DNA from: Arthrobacter sp. SLBN-100
Lineage (GTDB): Bacteria; Actinomycetota; Actinomycetes; Actinomycetales; Micrococcaceae
Assembly (NCBI RefSeq): GCF_006715305.1
Contig: NZ_VFMY01000001.1
Coordinates: 1,674,001-1,738,000 of the forward strand
Length of the DNA stretch: 64,000 nucleotides
Direction: 5' to 3'
In this document: positions 33,813 through 41,853 of the stretch, piece after piece
Numbering within the stretch: position 1 is the stretch's first letter
Layout of the letters: each line of letters opens with the position of its first letter
Notes under the pieces: generated by a model
The model's input: only the letters and a program-made list of their open reading frames with translations
Database searches by the model: none
What the model was told of the DNA's origin: nothing
Made by a program: the position numbers and the translations under genes

Positions 33813-35265
33813 TCTCTTTGTACGCTTTGCCGGAGCCATCGCTGTGACGTGCGCCCTTGGTCTCGGCGTGCTCGCCTGGGGTTCGACCCTGCTCGGCGAG
33901 TACTCCGTGATGGACATGCACAGCACGAACGCCGCCCATGTCCACGGCTCCGGCGCGGCCGGCCCGGCCGATGCCGTCAGCGTGACCGACCTGGCCGCGG
34001 ACCTGCTCCGGCCTCCCGATGTTCGAATCGAACTCGTCGCGCGCCAGGAGACAGTCGATATTCCCGGGGGACGCCCGTTTGCGGGGTACACAGTGAACGG
34101 GACGTCCCCCGGGCCGACAGTCCGTGCCCGGCAGGACGACCTTGTGGAGGCTGTGTTCGTCAATGAGTCCGTGGCGGCCGGGGCCACGCTGCACTGGCAC
34201 GGGATCGACGTACCCAATGCGGCGGACGGTGTCGCGGGGGTCACCCAGGACGCGGTCCCGCCCGGAGGCCGCCACCTCTACCGCTTCGTTGCACATGACG
34301 CCGGCACGTATTGGTATCACTCACACCAGGTGTCGCATGAGCAGGTTGAAGGCGGCCTGTTCGGCGCCGTGGTCATCGAGCCGGCCGAGGCAGCAGGTAA
34401 CGACGCCGCCATCGACGCCGTCGCGCTGCTGCACGTTTACGGTGGCCAGCACACCCTCAACGGACGGGTGCAGGATGAACATGTGGGTGCCCGGCCGGGC
34501 TCCACGGTGCGGGTCCGCGTCATCAACACGGACCAGGGCACCGCGGCAGTCTGGTCAGCCGCTCCCTTCCGTGTGGTGGCAACTGACGGGCACGAAGTGA
34601 ACGCTCCGTCCCCCGTCGAAGGCCGGAGCCTGCTCATCCCCGCGGGCGGCCGGGCCGACGTGACCCTGCAGGCCCCCGCAAATGGTTCCGCACGCCTCCA
34701 GGTGGGTGGTGCCCGCAGCGTCACCATCGGGGATCGGGCTGCAAGGGCTCCCGGCGCGCGGCAGCCCGGCGAGACGGTTGACCTGCTGGCGTACGGAGCC
34801 CCCGCACCGCCCGCCTTCGACGCAGGGCGGCCGGACCGCAGCTTCGACTACGTGATCGGGCGCCGCTTTGGCCTCATCGATGGCCGCCCCGGCAACTTCT
34901 GGACAATCAACGGCCAGCTCTTTCCCGACGTCCCAATGTTCCACGTGCGTGAGGGGGACGTGGTCCTGATGCAGATCAAGAACGACACATCCGAGGTGCA
35001 TCCGATGCACCTGCACGGCCACCACGCCGTTGTCCTCTCGCGCGGCGGCATTCCGGCGTCGGGAAGTCCCTGGTGGGTCGACTCCCTGGACCTCCATCCC
35101 GGCGAGTCCTACGAGGTGGCCTTCCTCGCCGACAATCCGGGGATCTGGAGCGACCACTGCCACACCCTGGCACACGCCGTCGACGGCCTCGTAGCGCACC
35201 TCATGTATGAAGGGGTCACCACACCGTTCACCATCAACGGCGCGCAGGGCAATCAGCCCGAGTAG
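33796..35265 (+). CDS. Membrane-anchored multicopper oxidase (laccase-like)
   Basis: A 489-residue protein. One N-terminal membrane helix (about 10-32) is followed by a Met/His-containing stretch (VMDMHSTNAAHVHG), then three cupredoxin-type parts. Copper ligands are visible as HWHGID, YWYHSHQ, HPMHLHGHH and, at the end, HCHTLAHAVDGLVAHLM, which holds the type 1 and type 2/3 copper sites. It would oxidise phenols or Cu(I) outside the cell. The ATG at 33796 lies inside the end of the preceding gene. The divergent two-component system may control it. Confidence 0.92.
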   Translation: MPSRPDLFVRFAGAIAVTCALGLGVLAWGSTLLGEYSVMDMHSTNAAHVHGSGAAGPADAVSVTDLAADLLRPPDVRIELVARQETVDIPGGRPFAGYTVNGTSPGPTVRARQDDLVEAVFVNESVAAGATLHWHGIDVPNAADGVAGVTQDAVPPGGRHLYRFVAHDAGTYWYHSHQVSHEQVEGGLFGAVVIEPAEAAGNDAAIDAVALLHVYGGQHTLNGRVQDEHVGARPGSTVRVRVINTDQGTAAVWSAAPFRVVATDGHEVNAPSPVEGRSLLIPAGGRADVTLQAPANGSARLQVGGARSVTIGDRAARAPGARQPGETVDLLAYGAPAPPAFDAGRPDRSFDYVIGRRFGLIDGRPGNFWTINGQLFPDVPMFHVREGDVVLMQIKNDTSEVHPMHLHGHHAVVLSRGGIPASGSPWWVDSLDLHPGESYEVAFLADNPGIWSDHCHTLAHAVDGLVAHLMYEGVTTPFTINGAQGNQPE

Positions 35266-35271
35266 GAGGCA

Positions 35272-35330
35272 ACGCGGGGTCACTTACGGCCCTGTAAACA
35301 CCGGTTATCGGGCGGAAGGTGACCCGGCGT
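35272..35330 (+). repeat. 59-bp palindromic repeat, copy 1
   Basis: Begins ACGCGGGGTCA and ends TGACCCGGCGT, so the ends pair with each other; an inner GCCC/GGGC can also pair. It matches copy 2 at 36317-36375 at 47 of 59 positions, in the same orientation and with no gap. It overlaps the last 26 bases of the DUF559-like gene, which lies on the other strand. Confidence 0.8.
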
Positions 35331-36249
35331 TCCAGGGAGAGCGCGACGCCCGTCTGATCCTGCCAATAAGCTCCCGAAAATCGTCGGCGAGGTCGTCTGC
35401 CGTTGGTTTGAAATAGGACCAGCCTGCGTTGATGAAAAATTCGTCGCGGCGATTGTCGCGCGACTGCTGTTCCCTCGATCGGTGATGCGCGCCGTCGTAC
35501 TGCACCGCGATCCGGTATTTCCGGTAACCAAGGTCCGCTGCCGGCGACCTCGGATCGTGGGGATCGATGCGGAGCTGCAATTCTGGTTCAGGAAGGTGCG
35601 CGTCCAGCAGCGCCAGCCGGAGGAACGTCTCCGGAAACGAATCCGACCCCACCCGCATCTCATCGAGCGCCAGTCGCGCCTTCTCAACGCCCTTCATGTT
35701 TGGATGCTGCCGGATCAACAGGCGCAGCCCGTCCTTATACGCAAAGGGTATGTTTCGGAACTCCAACTCCGGCCGTGGAACCCGGATCAGCTGGTCTCCC
35801 ATGGCCACGAGATATTGCAGGGGCAGCTCATGGGCCAGGTCAAGCCATGTCCGGGCGGGCCCGCTGACCCTGATCCCATCCAGCTCCACCACTTCACCCG
35901 CAATCACATGCACGCGGTGACCGATGACGCCGGCCCGCCGGACCCGGGGCAATTCGTGCGGCTTACTGAGGTGGACACGCGGCTCCCGGCCCAGCCAGGG
36001 AGGAAGGCCCAAACCGCAGAGGATCGCCGCTGTCTCGTGGGACACCCAAGCGTCCGGCGTGGCTGCACAGAGCACGCGTGCCCTCTCAACCAGGTCGGGG
36101 TCCCGGCCAGCGTGGGCCCGAATCAGACGTCCGGCTCCCACCAGATCCTTGGCACGCAATCGCTTTGGTGCAACACCCAGATCTCGTGCCTGATAGATCG
36201 TGAAAGGAAGCTTGGCGAGATCCTCGGGGAGCGGCCTGGCGATAACCAT
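35305..36249 (-). CDS. DUF559/Vsr-like endonuclease-domain protein with AbiEi-like N-terminus
   Basis: A 314-residue protein. The N-terminal part (1-90: LPFTIYQARDLGVAPKRLRAKDLVGAG) looks like the winged-helix domain of AbiEi-type antitoxins. The C-terminal part has ADLGYRKYRIAVQYDGAHH, then QSRDNRRDEFFINAGWSYF, the order of the DUF559/Vsr PD-(D/E)xK nuclease fold. Proteins of this architecture are frequent and multi-copy in Arthrobacter and have no proven role. Both ends of the gene are marked by the same 59-bp palindromic repeat. No partner toxin gene is adjacent. Confidence 0.8.
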   Translation of the reverse strand: MVIARPLPEDLAKLPFTIYQARDLGVAPKRLRAKDLVGAGRLIRAHAGRDPDLVERARVLCAATPDAWVSHETAAILCGLGLPPWLGREPRVHLSKPHELPRVRRAGVIGHRVHVIAGEVVELDGIRVSGPARTWLDLAHELPLQYLVAMGDQLIRVPRPELEFRNIPFAYKDGLRLLIRQHPNMKGVEKARLALDEMRVGSDSFPETFLRLALLDAHLPEPELQLRIDPHDPRSPAADLGYRKYRIAVQYDGAHHRSREQQSRDNRRDEFFINAGWSYFKPTADDLADDFRELIGRIRRASRSPWNAGSPSAR

Positions 36250-36316
36250 GGCACCAAGTTTGCACCCCGGAGGAACATTTACTGAGGTTATCCACAGGGC
36301 GACCTCAGCGAACCCG

Positions 36317-36375
36317 ACGCGGGGTCAGTTACTGCCCATAAAACGCCAATCATCGGGCGAAAAGTGACCCCGCGT
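36317..36375 (+). repeat. 59-bp palindromic repeat, copy 2
   Basis: Begins ACGCGGGGTCA and ends TGACCCCGCGT: a perfect 11-bp inverted repeat at the ends, with an inner GCCC/GGGC. It lies in the 135 bases between the acyl-CoA ligase stop (36385) and the DUF559-like start (36249). Same orientation and length as copy 1. Confidence 0.8.
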
Positions 36376-36384
36376 TGTGGTGGG

Positions 36385-38091
36385 TCAGAGCCCCAGCCGC
36401 GCCACGGCTTCCTCGCGCATCTCCACCTTCCGGACCTTCCCCGAGACGGTCATCGGGAAGCTGTCCCGGACATCGACGTAGCGGGGGATCTTGTAATGGG
36501 CGAGCTTGCCCCGGCAGAACTCGGCAACGGCGGCGGCATCCACCGGTTCTGCACCGGGCTTGAGGATGATGCACGCCATCAGGTCCTCCCCGTACTTTGT
36601 ATCGGGCACCCCGATCACCTGCACGTCCTGGATGGAGGGATGCGTGTAAAGGAACTCCTCAATTTCCCGCGGATAGATGTTCTCCCCGCCCCTGATCACC
36701 ATGTCCTTGATCCTGCCCTCGATCACCACGTAGCCGTCCTCGTCCATCCGGGCCAGGTCGCCGGTATGCATCCAGCCGTCTTGATCAATTGCCTCCGCGG
36801 TTTTGTCCGGCTGGTTCCAGTACCCTTCCATCACCGCGTAGCCGCGGGTGCACAGCTCCCCGATCTGCCCGCGCTCCAGGACATCGCCCGAGCCCGGATC
36901 AACGATCTTGCTTTCCAGGTGCGGCATGGTCCGCCCCACGGTCTCCGTCCGGTGCTGCAGGGTGTCACCGGCCCGGGTCATGGTGGACACCGGCGACGTT
37001 TCGGTCATCCCGTAGCAAATGGCAACATCGCGCATGTTCATCTCCGAAATGACCCGGTTCATCACCTCGATGGGGCACAAAGAACCGGCCATTACCCCCG
37101 TGCGGAGCGTGGACAAATCGTAGGAGGCAAAGTCGGCCAGCGCGAGTTCGGCGATGAACATGGTGGGCACCCCGTACAGGGAGGTGCCGCCGAAGTCCTG
37201 AACGGCTTCCAGCGATGCCGCCGGGTTGAAGCCACGGCCCGGGATGATGGTGGCCGCGCCGTGGCTCAGCGCATTCAGGTTGCCGATCACCATTCCGAAG
37301 CAGTGATAAAACGGCACCGGGATCACCACCCGGTCGTGCTCGGTGTACCCCAGCAACTCCCCTATCGAGAAGCCGTTGTTCAGGATGTTGTGGTGCGTGA
37401 GCGTGGCCCCCTTGGGAAAGCCCGTGGTCCCGGAGGTGTACTGCAGGTTGATCGGATCGTGCGGGCTGAGTTCAGCCATGCGCGCCTTCAGTGCGGCATG
37501 TCCGACGCCGTCCGCCCGCCGAAGCAGCTCAGCGTAAGTCAGTTCCGCGTCACTGAGCGGGACGGCGCCGTCGGACACTTCCCCGCCGGTCCCCTCCCAG
37601 CTGGTTCCTTCCCCGCCCGGCAAGGGAAGGAACACGAGTTCACGCAGGTCGGGGCACTCTGCGAGCGCCTTGCGGGCCATCCCCACGTAGTCGCTGTTCC
37701 GGTCCGAGGGCGCCGTGACCAGCATCCGCATGCCGTTCTGCTTCACCACGAACTCCAGTTCGTGGCTCCGGTAGGAGGGATTGACGTTGACCAGGATCAC
37801 GCCCGCCTTGGCCGTGGCGTACTGAAGCAGCGTCCACTCGGCGCAATTCGGGCTCCAGATGCCCACCCGCTCCCCCCTGGCAATGCCAAGGGCGAGCAGT
37901 GCACGCGCCAGCCGGTCCGCGTCGTCGTTCATCTTGGTGTAGCTCCACCGCCTCGCGTCAGCACCAGGCACTGGGGCGGCCTCGATCAGTGCGTCGTGGA
38001 GCGGGAACCTGGCCACCATCCGTTCGAAGTTTCCGCCGATGGTCTCCTCGAGCAATGGGACGTCAGTGTCCCCGGCTGTGTAAGCGCGCAT
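36385..38091 (-). CDS. Acyl-CoA synthetase (AMP-binding family)
   Basis: A 568-residue adenylate-forming ligase that activates a carboxylic acid with ATP and CoA. The P-loop-like motif is YTSGTTGFPKGATLTH, followed by CYGMTETSP, GWMHTGDLARMDEDGYVVIEGRIKDMVIRGGENIYP and the catalytic lysine near the end in MTVSGKVRKVEM. The type resembles AMP-binding proteins of fatty acid/3-(methylthio)propionyl activation; the acid is not known. Start is ATG at 38091. It stands alone on the minus strand, convergent with nothing but separated from the nuclease gene by repeat copy 2. Confidence 0.92.
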   Translation of the reverse strand: MRAYTAGDTDVPLLEETIGGNFERMVARFPLHDALIEAAPVPGADARRWSYTKMNDDADRLARALLALGIARGERVGIWSPNCAEWTLLQYATAKAGVILVNVNPSYRSHELEFVVKQNGMRMLVTAPSDRNSDYVGMARKALAECPDLRELVFLPLPGGEGTSWEGTGGEVSDGAVPLSDAELTYAELLRRADGVGHAALKARMAELSPHDPINLQYTSGTTGFPKGATLTHHNILNNGFSIGELLGYTEHDRVVIPVPFYHCFGMVIGNLNALSHGAATIIPGRGFNPAASLEAVQDFGGTSLYGVPTMFIAELALADFASYDLSTLRTGVMAGSLCPIEVMNRVISEMNMRDVAICYGMTETSPVSTMTRAGDTLQHRTETVGRTMPHLESKIVDPGSGDVLERGQIGELCTRGYAVMEGYWNQPDKTAEAIDQDGWMHTGDLARMDEDGYVVIEGRIKDMVIRGGENIYPREIEEFLYTHPSIQDVQVIGVPDTKYGEDLMACIILKPGAEPVDAAAVAEFCRGKLAHYKIPRYVDVRDSFPMTVSGKVRKVEMREEAVARLGL

Positions 38092-38205
38092 GAGGGCACG
38101 CTACCAAGTGGCCCCCGGCAATAAAAGCACCGGAGGAGCGCAACACTTGGATGGCCGGTGTCAACAGGAGCGGGGCTGCAGGCGGTGGCCGGTATTGTGA
38201 AATCC

Positions 38206-38484
38206 ATGAGTTCTCCCATTGACCTGCAGGCAACGTTCATCCCCAACGACGGCGAGTTTTACCGTGTAAAGCTGGCCCTGGAAATCGCTATTGACGAGGT
38301 GGTGAATGAACCCGGCTGCATCCGTTACGAGCTGACGGAAGCCGCCGAGGAAAAGCTGGTGCTGACCGAGCAGTGGGCATCGGAAGAGGACCTCGCGAAG
38401 CACTCCAAGGGCATCGCCGTCCAGGACCTGAACGAGTCCTTGAGCGCGCTGCTGGCCGAGCCCGTCAAGCTGGAACGCCTGTAA
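38206..38484 (+). CDS. Small quinol monooxygenase/ABM-fold protein
   Basis: About 92 residues of the antibiotic-biosynthesis-monooxygenase ferredoxin-like fold: IDLQATFIPNDGEFYRVKLALEIAIDEVVNEPGCIRYEL, then LVLTEQWASEEDLAKHSKG. The pattern (strand, helix, 'EPGCIRYEL', 'EQWAS...HSKG') matches YgiN-like proteins, which act as small cofactor-free oxygenases or remain of unknown use. An ATG at 38206 fits the fold; an in-frame GTG at 38158 would add 16 residues. Confidence 0.82.
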   Translation: MSSPIDLQATFIPNDGEFYRVKLALEIAIDEVVNEPGCIRYELTEAAEEKLVLTEQWASEEDLAKHSKGIAVQDLNESLSALLAEPVKLERL

Positions 38485-38506
38485 CCCCCGCACCTCGTTT
38501 AACACG

Positions 38507-38540
38507 GTAGCGGCGCCCTCCTTGTGGAGGGCGCCGCTAC
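38507..38540. terminator. Bidirectional terminator
   Basis: Perfect 15-bp stem GTAGCGGCGCCCTCC / GGAGGGCGCCGCTAC with a 4-base loop, between the convergent monooxygenase-fold gene and the thioredoxin gene. Confidence 0.9.
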
Positions 38541-38569
38541 GAAGTTTAAAGAGGATCAGGTGCCGGGTA

Positions 38570-38992
38570 TCACGCTTCGGGGATCTGCGTGCCGTCCTGC
38601 GGCCCCGCCGACTTGCTGGCAGCTGCTGCTTCTTCCCGCTGGCGTGCCACATGGGCGTGGACCTCGTCCATGTCCAGTGCCTTGACGGCATCAACAACCT
38701 GTTCCAGCTGCTGGGCGTTCAGCGCGCCGGGCTGCGAGAAAACCAGCACCTTTTCGCGGAAGGCCATGAGCGTGGGAATGGACGAGATGCCGGCCTCGGC
38801 TGCGAGCTGCTGCTCGGCCTCCGTGTCCACCTTCGTGAAGAGGACATCCGGGTGCTTATCGGAGATTGCCGAGTACGTGGGGCCAAACTGCTTGCAGGGG
38901 CCGCACCATTCTGCCCAGAAATCCACCAGGACAATGTCATTGCCCTCAATGGTCGATGCGAACTGTTCGCCGGTGATGTCAAGGGTAGCCAT
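38570..38992 (-). CDS. Thioredoxin
   Basis: A 140-residue thioredoxin with the active site WCGPCK (Cys30 and Cys33), the cis-proline loop GISSIPTLMAF and the usual fold. The C-terminus is extended by about 30 residues (DEVHAHVARQREEAAAASKS...), which is a common actinobacterial variant. It reduces disulfides in the cytoplasm. Start ATG at 38992, divergent from the ABC exporter genes. No thioredoxin reductase is adjacent. Confidence 0.93.
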   Translation of the reverse strand: MATLDITGEQFASTIEGNDIVLVDFWAEWCGPCKQFGPTYSAISDKHPDVLFTKVDTEAEQQLAAEAGISSIPTLMAFREKVLVFSQPGALNAQQLEQVVDAVKALDMDEVHAHVARQREEAAAASKSAGPQDGTQIPEA

Positions 38993-39148
38993 GTTTCAAC
39001 GGTACCCGCGCCTGGCCGGCATGTCTCGGCCGTAGCCGCCTGTTCGCTGCCCGCGTCATCGGGAATAACCTGGCGCGGTGATGTACAGCAGGTCCGTAAG
39101 GCCTTATCTTAGGGTCATCAGCTGCGCTGCTGCAGCAAAGGAGGGCTC

Positions 39149-40072
39149 GTGGCCACTGCTGTCTCCGCGCGCTCCCTTGTCAAAAAGTTTGGCCGCCGGG
39201 AGGTTCTCCACGGCGTTGACTTCGACGTGGAGGCTGGGTCCGTCTTCGGTGTCATCGGGCCCAACGGGGCGGGAAAAACCACCACAATGCGCTGCCTGCT
39301 GGACATCATCCGGCCCAACGGCGGCGAGGTGCGTGTGCTGGGTGTGGATCCCCGGCAGGGCGGGCCGGAGCTGCGCCGCCGCATCGGCTACCTTCCCGGC
39401 GAGCTGTTCCTTGAGGGCCGGGTGACGGGACGGAAGCTGCTGGCCCACTATGAGGCCATCAGCGGCCCGGTTCCGGCCGGCCGGATTGACGCACTCGCCG
39501 AGCGGCTGGGACTGGACCTGGACCGCCATACGCGCAAGCTGTCCAAAGGAAACAAGCAGAAACTGGGCCTGGTGCAGGCGTTCATGCACCAGCCGGAACT
39601 GCTGGTGCTCGATGAGCCCACCAGCGGCCTGGACCCCCTGGTCCAGCAGGAGTTCCACGCCATGGTGCGCGAGGCACGGCACCGGGGCCAGACCATCTTC
39701 CTGAGCTCACATGTCCTGAGCGAGATCCAGCAGACAGCGGACACCGTGGCCATTCTCCGGGACGGGCGCATCATCACGGTTGAATCAGTCAATAGGCTGC
39801 GCGAAGGCGCCGTGCGCCGCATCCGCCTGACAGCGTCCGGCATTGGAGCGCACGACGCCGTTGCGCTGCTGACCGGTGTTCCCGGCGTCGGAAAGGTGGA
39901 GGTACTTGAGTCCGACGGTGCCGTCACGCTGTCCGCCAACCTGGAGGGCGCCATCCAGCCCCTGGTCCGGCGGCTGGGTTCGTTCGAGTTGACGGACCTT
40001 GTCCTTGAGGAACCGGACCTGGAGGACGCGGTGCTGAAGATGTACTCCGGCCGCGGCGAGGAGGTCCGGTGA
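39149..40072 (+). CDS. ABC transporter ATP-binding protein
   Basis: A 307-residue ABC ATPase: Walker A GPNGAGKTTT, signature KLSKGNKQKLGLVQA, Walker B ELLVLDEPTSGLDPL and the switch SSHVLSEIQQTAD. The C-terminal domain of about 90 residues is typical of export systems for antibiotics or lipids (tetronasin/daunorubicin type). GTG at 39149 follows AAAGGAGGG. Its stop overlaps the permease start (GTGA), so the two form one exporter of ABC-2 type. Substrate unknown. Confidence 0.93.
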   Translation: MATAVSARSLVKKFGRREVLHGVDFDVEAGSVFGVIGPNGAGKTTTMRCLLDIIRPNGGEVRVLGVDPRQGGPELRRRIGYLPGELFLEGRVTGRKLLAHYEAISGPVPAGRIDALAERLGLDLDRHTRKLSKGNKQKLGLVQAFMHQPELLVLDEPTSGLDPLVQQEFHAMVREARHRGQTIFLSSHVLSEIQQTADTVAILRDGRIITVESVNRLREGAVRRIRLTASGIGAHDAVALLTGVPGVGKVEVLESDGAVTLSANLEGAIQPLVRRLGSFELTDLVLEEPDLEDAVLKMYSGRGEEVR

Positions 40073-40869
40073 ACACCGCCCTCCCGCTTTTCCGGCGGGC
40101 CTTCTTCGATACCTGGCGTTCCACGCTCGCCTGGGCTGCGGGTCTGGCGGCCGCTGCGTTCCTCTACCTGCCCCTCTACCCGTCCATCGGCGGCAGTGCC
40201 CAGATGCAGGAATTGATGGACGCACTGCCCGTCGAGATGACCAAAGCGCTGAACTATGACCAGATCGCCACCGGTCCCGGCTACACCCAGGCCACCCTGT
40301 TCGGGCTTCTTGGCTTCCTGCTGATGACCATCGCATCGGTGGCGTGGGGCGCCGCCGCTGTGGGCGGCGACGAGGAGTCCGGCCAGCTGGAGCTGACACT
40401 CGCCCATGGAGTACGGCGCGTGCAGGTGGTACTGGAACGTGCCCTTGCGCTGCTGCTGCGGGTTGTCCTCCTGGCCGGGATTGTTTTCGTCCTGGTGCTG
40501 CTGCTGAACGGGCCGTCACAACTCGGCATTGACCCCGGAAACCTGTCGGGGGCCGCGGTTCTCTTCGCCGGACTGGCGCTGCTCAGCGGCACCGCTGCTT
40601 TATGCGCAGGTGCCATCACCGGCCGCCGGACGTATGGGATCTCTGCCGGTGCGGCGGTAGGAGTTCTCGGATACGTGTTCAACGCCGTCGGCCGGCAAAG
40701 CCAGGATGTGGAGTGGCTGCTGGACATCAGCCCGTACCACTGGGCCTACGGCAACGCACCCGTGGTCAACGGAGCGGACTGGGCAGCGGCCGCGTGGCTT
40801 TGGGGTATCTCGGCGGCACTCGTGGCGCTGGCCGCCGTCGCGCTTGAACGGCGTGACGTGGGAGCCTAA
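40069..40869 (+). CDS. ABC-2 type transporter permease
   Basis: A 266-residue membrane protein with six hydrophobic helices, including YTQATLFGLLGFLLMTIASVAWGA and ALALLLRVVLLAGIVFVLVLLLNG; the cytoplasmic loop EESGQLELTLAHGVRRVQVVLERA is the coupling region. GTG at 40069 overlaps the ATPase stop by 4 bases. Together they are an export pump with no accessory protein. Confidence 0.9.
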   Translation: MNTALPLFRRAFFDTWRSTLAWAAGLAAAAFLYLPLYPSIGGSAQMQELMDALPVEMTKALNYDQIATGPGYTQATLFGLLGFLLMTIASVAWGAAAVGGDEESGQLELTLAHGVRRVQVVLERALALLLRVVLLAGIVFVLVLLLNGPSQLGIDPGNLSGAAVLFAGLALLSGTAALCAGAITGRRTYGISAGAAVGVLGYVFNAVGRQSQDVEWLLDISPYHWAYGNAPVVNGADWAAAAWLWGISAALVALAAVALERRDVGA

Positions 40870-40896
40870 GCCTCTGGGGCGATCTCCTCGCCGGCA

Positions 40897-41442
40897 TCAG
40901 CCCCAGAGATGCGGCGCCGGCGTCCGGCTCCCCGGCAGGGCGCTCGAAGCGCGCCACTCATGGACCCATTCGGGAAGCACCAGGTCCGCCGGCGGCTGGC
41001 CGAACTCCCGCAGGATATCCTCCTGGCTGACGGGCAGGCCCTTATGGACCAGCCTGGTGGCGATGTAGGCACGCGCGTACACCTCCCTGTCGGCCACCAT
41101 GCGCTGCTCGAAGTAGATGGCCTTGGCGTCCAGGCCAATGATTCGGGTTTCGATGGTGTACTGCTGCCACAGCTGGAGGGACTTGCGGAAGGAGACGGTT
41201 TCCGCGGCCACTACGGGACCCCAGCCCCGGCGGCGCATCCGCTTCCACACGCCGCTGCGGACCATCAGGTCGAACCGGCCAAGGTCCATCAGGGACAGGT
41301 ACATCCCGTTGTTGACGTGCATGGCGATATCGATGTCCGTGGGCAGCACGCGCAGCGGCAGCGACGAGTGGTCCCAGACGGTCAGCGGCGGCCGGCGGGA
41401 TGAGGTGAGGAGCAGCAGGAGGGTTCTCAACAGCAGGTGCAT
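40897..41442 (-). CDS. Acyl-CoA thioesterase (4HBT/THEM6-like)
   Basis: A 181-residue hot-dog protein: a hydrophobic N-terminus (MHLLLRTLLLLLT), then LPTDIDIAMHVNNGMYLSLMDLGRFDLMVRSG, the acyl-thioester hydrolase core, and SFRKSLQLWQQYTIETRIIG. Proteins of this group (THEM6/mesenchymal stem cell DSCD75-like) have no well-defined substrate. The start ATG at 41442 sits 8 bases from a perfect inverted repeat. Confidence 0.85.
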   Translation of the reverse strand: MHLLLRTLLLLLTSSRRPPLTVWDHSSLPLRVLPTDIDIAMHVNNGMYLSLMDLGRFDLMVRSGVWKRMRRRGWGPVVAAETVSFRKSLQLWQQYTIETRIIGLDAKAIYFEQRMVADREVYARAYIATRLVHKGLPVSQEDILREFGQPPADLVLPEWVHEWRASSALPGSRTPAPHLWG

Positions 41443-41450
41443 GCCTTCAT

Positions 41451-41468
41451 GTTACCTGCGGGTAACAT
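41451..41468. promoter_or_regulatory. TGTTACC-n4-GGTAACA palindrome before the thioesterase gene
   Basis: Perfect 7-bp arms TGTTACC and GGTAACA around TGCG, starting 8 bases upstream of the start codon. Sites of this form are used by TetR/FadR-type regulators of fatty-acid genes. No such regulator gene is adjacent, so it would be acted on in trans. Confidence 0.45.
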
Positions 41469-41853
41469 CCGGGCGGCCAGTGCCGGTAAAGCCTGCTTCC
41501 TGGCCTGCAGCGGCAGGTAGTGCCCAATAGCGGTTTTGAGTATCCGGGACAGCACTCCCAAGTACCGATCCAAAATATTCGGGTAATCCCTACTGGTGCC
41601 CGCCCCCTCCCGCACTTCCTAGACTCGGGATTCCTAGGACCGAACATGTGCTGGCCTGTTCACCGGGTAGCTTCCGGATGGCAGTGCCTTCTCGCGGAGC
41701 TTCCGTATCTTCTGGGTATGCGGACGCCTCCATCATGCGCCGCCGAAGGCCTGCCCTAAGGCTGGGCGGCCGGTGCATCACACCTCGATCCGTCCTGCCC
41801 CGCTCCCTGCGCCTTGCAGCTGCATGGCTGGACCGAATCCCGATGGGCTACCC
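41469..41853. other. 385-base gene-free stretch before the LysM protein
   Basis: Reading frames here have no coding character. It should hold the promoter and 5' leader of the LysM protein. Leaders of cell-wall hydrolase-like genes in actinobacteria often carry a c-di-AMP (ydaO) riboswitch, and a GAATCCCGATGGG-like segment near 41835 recalls part of one, but I could not fold the rest of that consensus. Confidence 0.3.

Noticed and set aside
41640..41853. Possible c-di-AMP (ydaO) riboswitch before the LysM gene
   Set aside because: Only a short GAATCCCGATGGG-like piece resembles the consensus; the remaining helices could not be drawn by eye.
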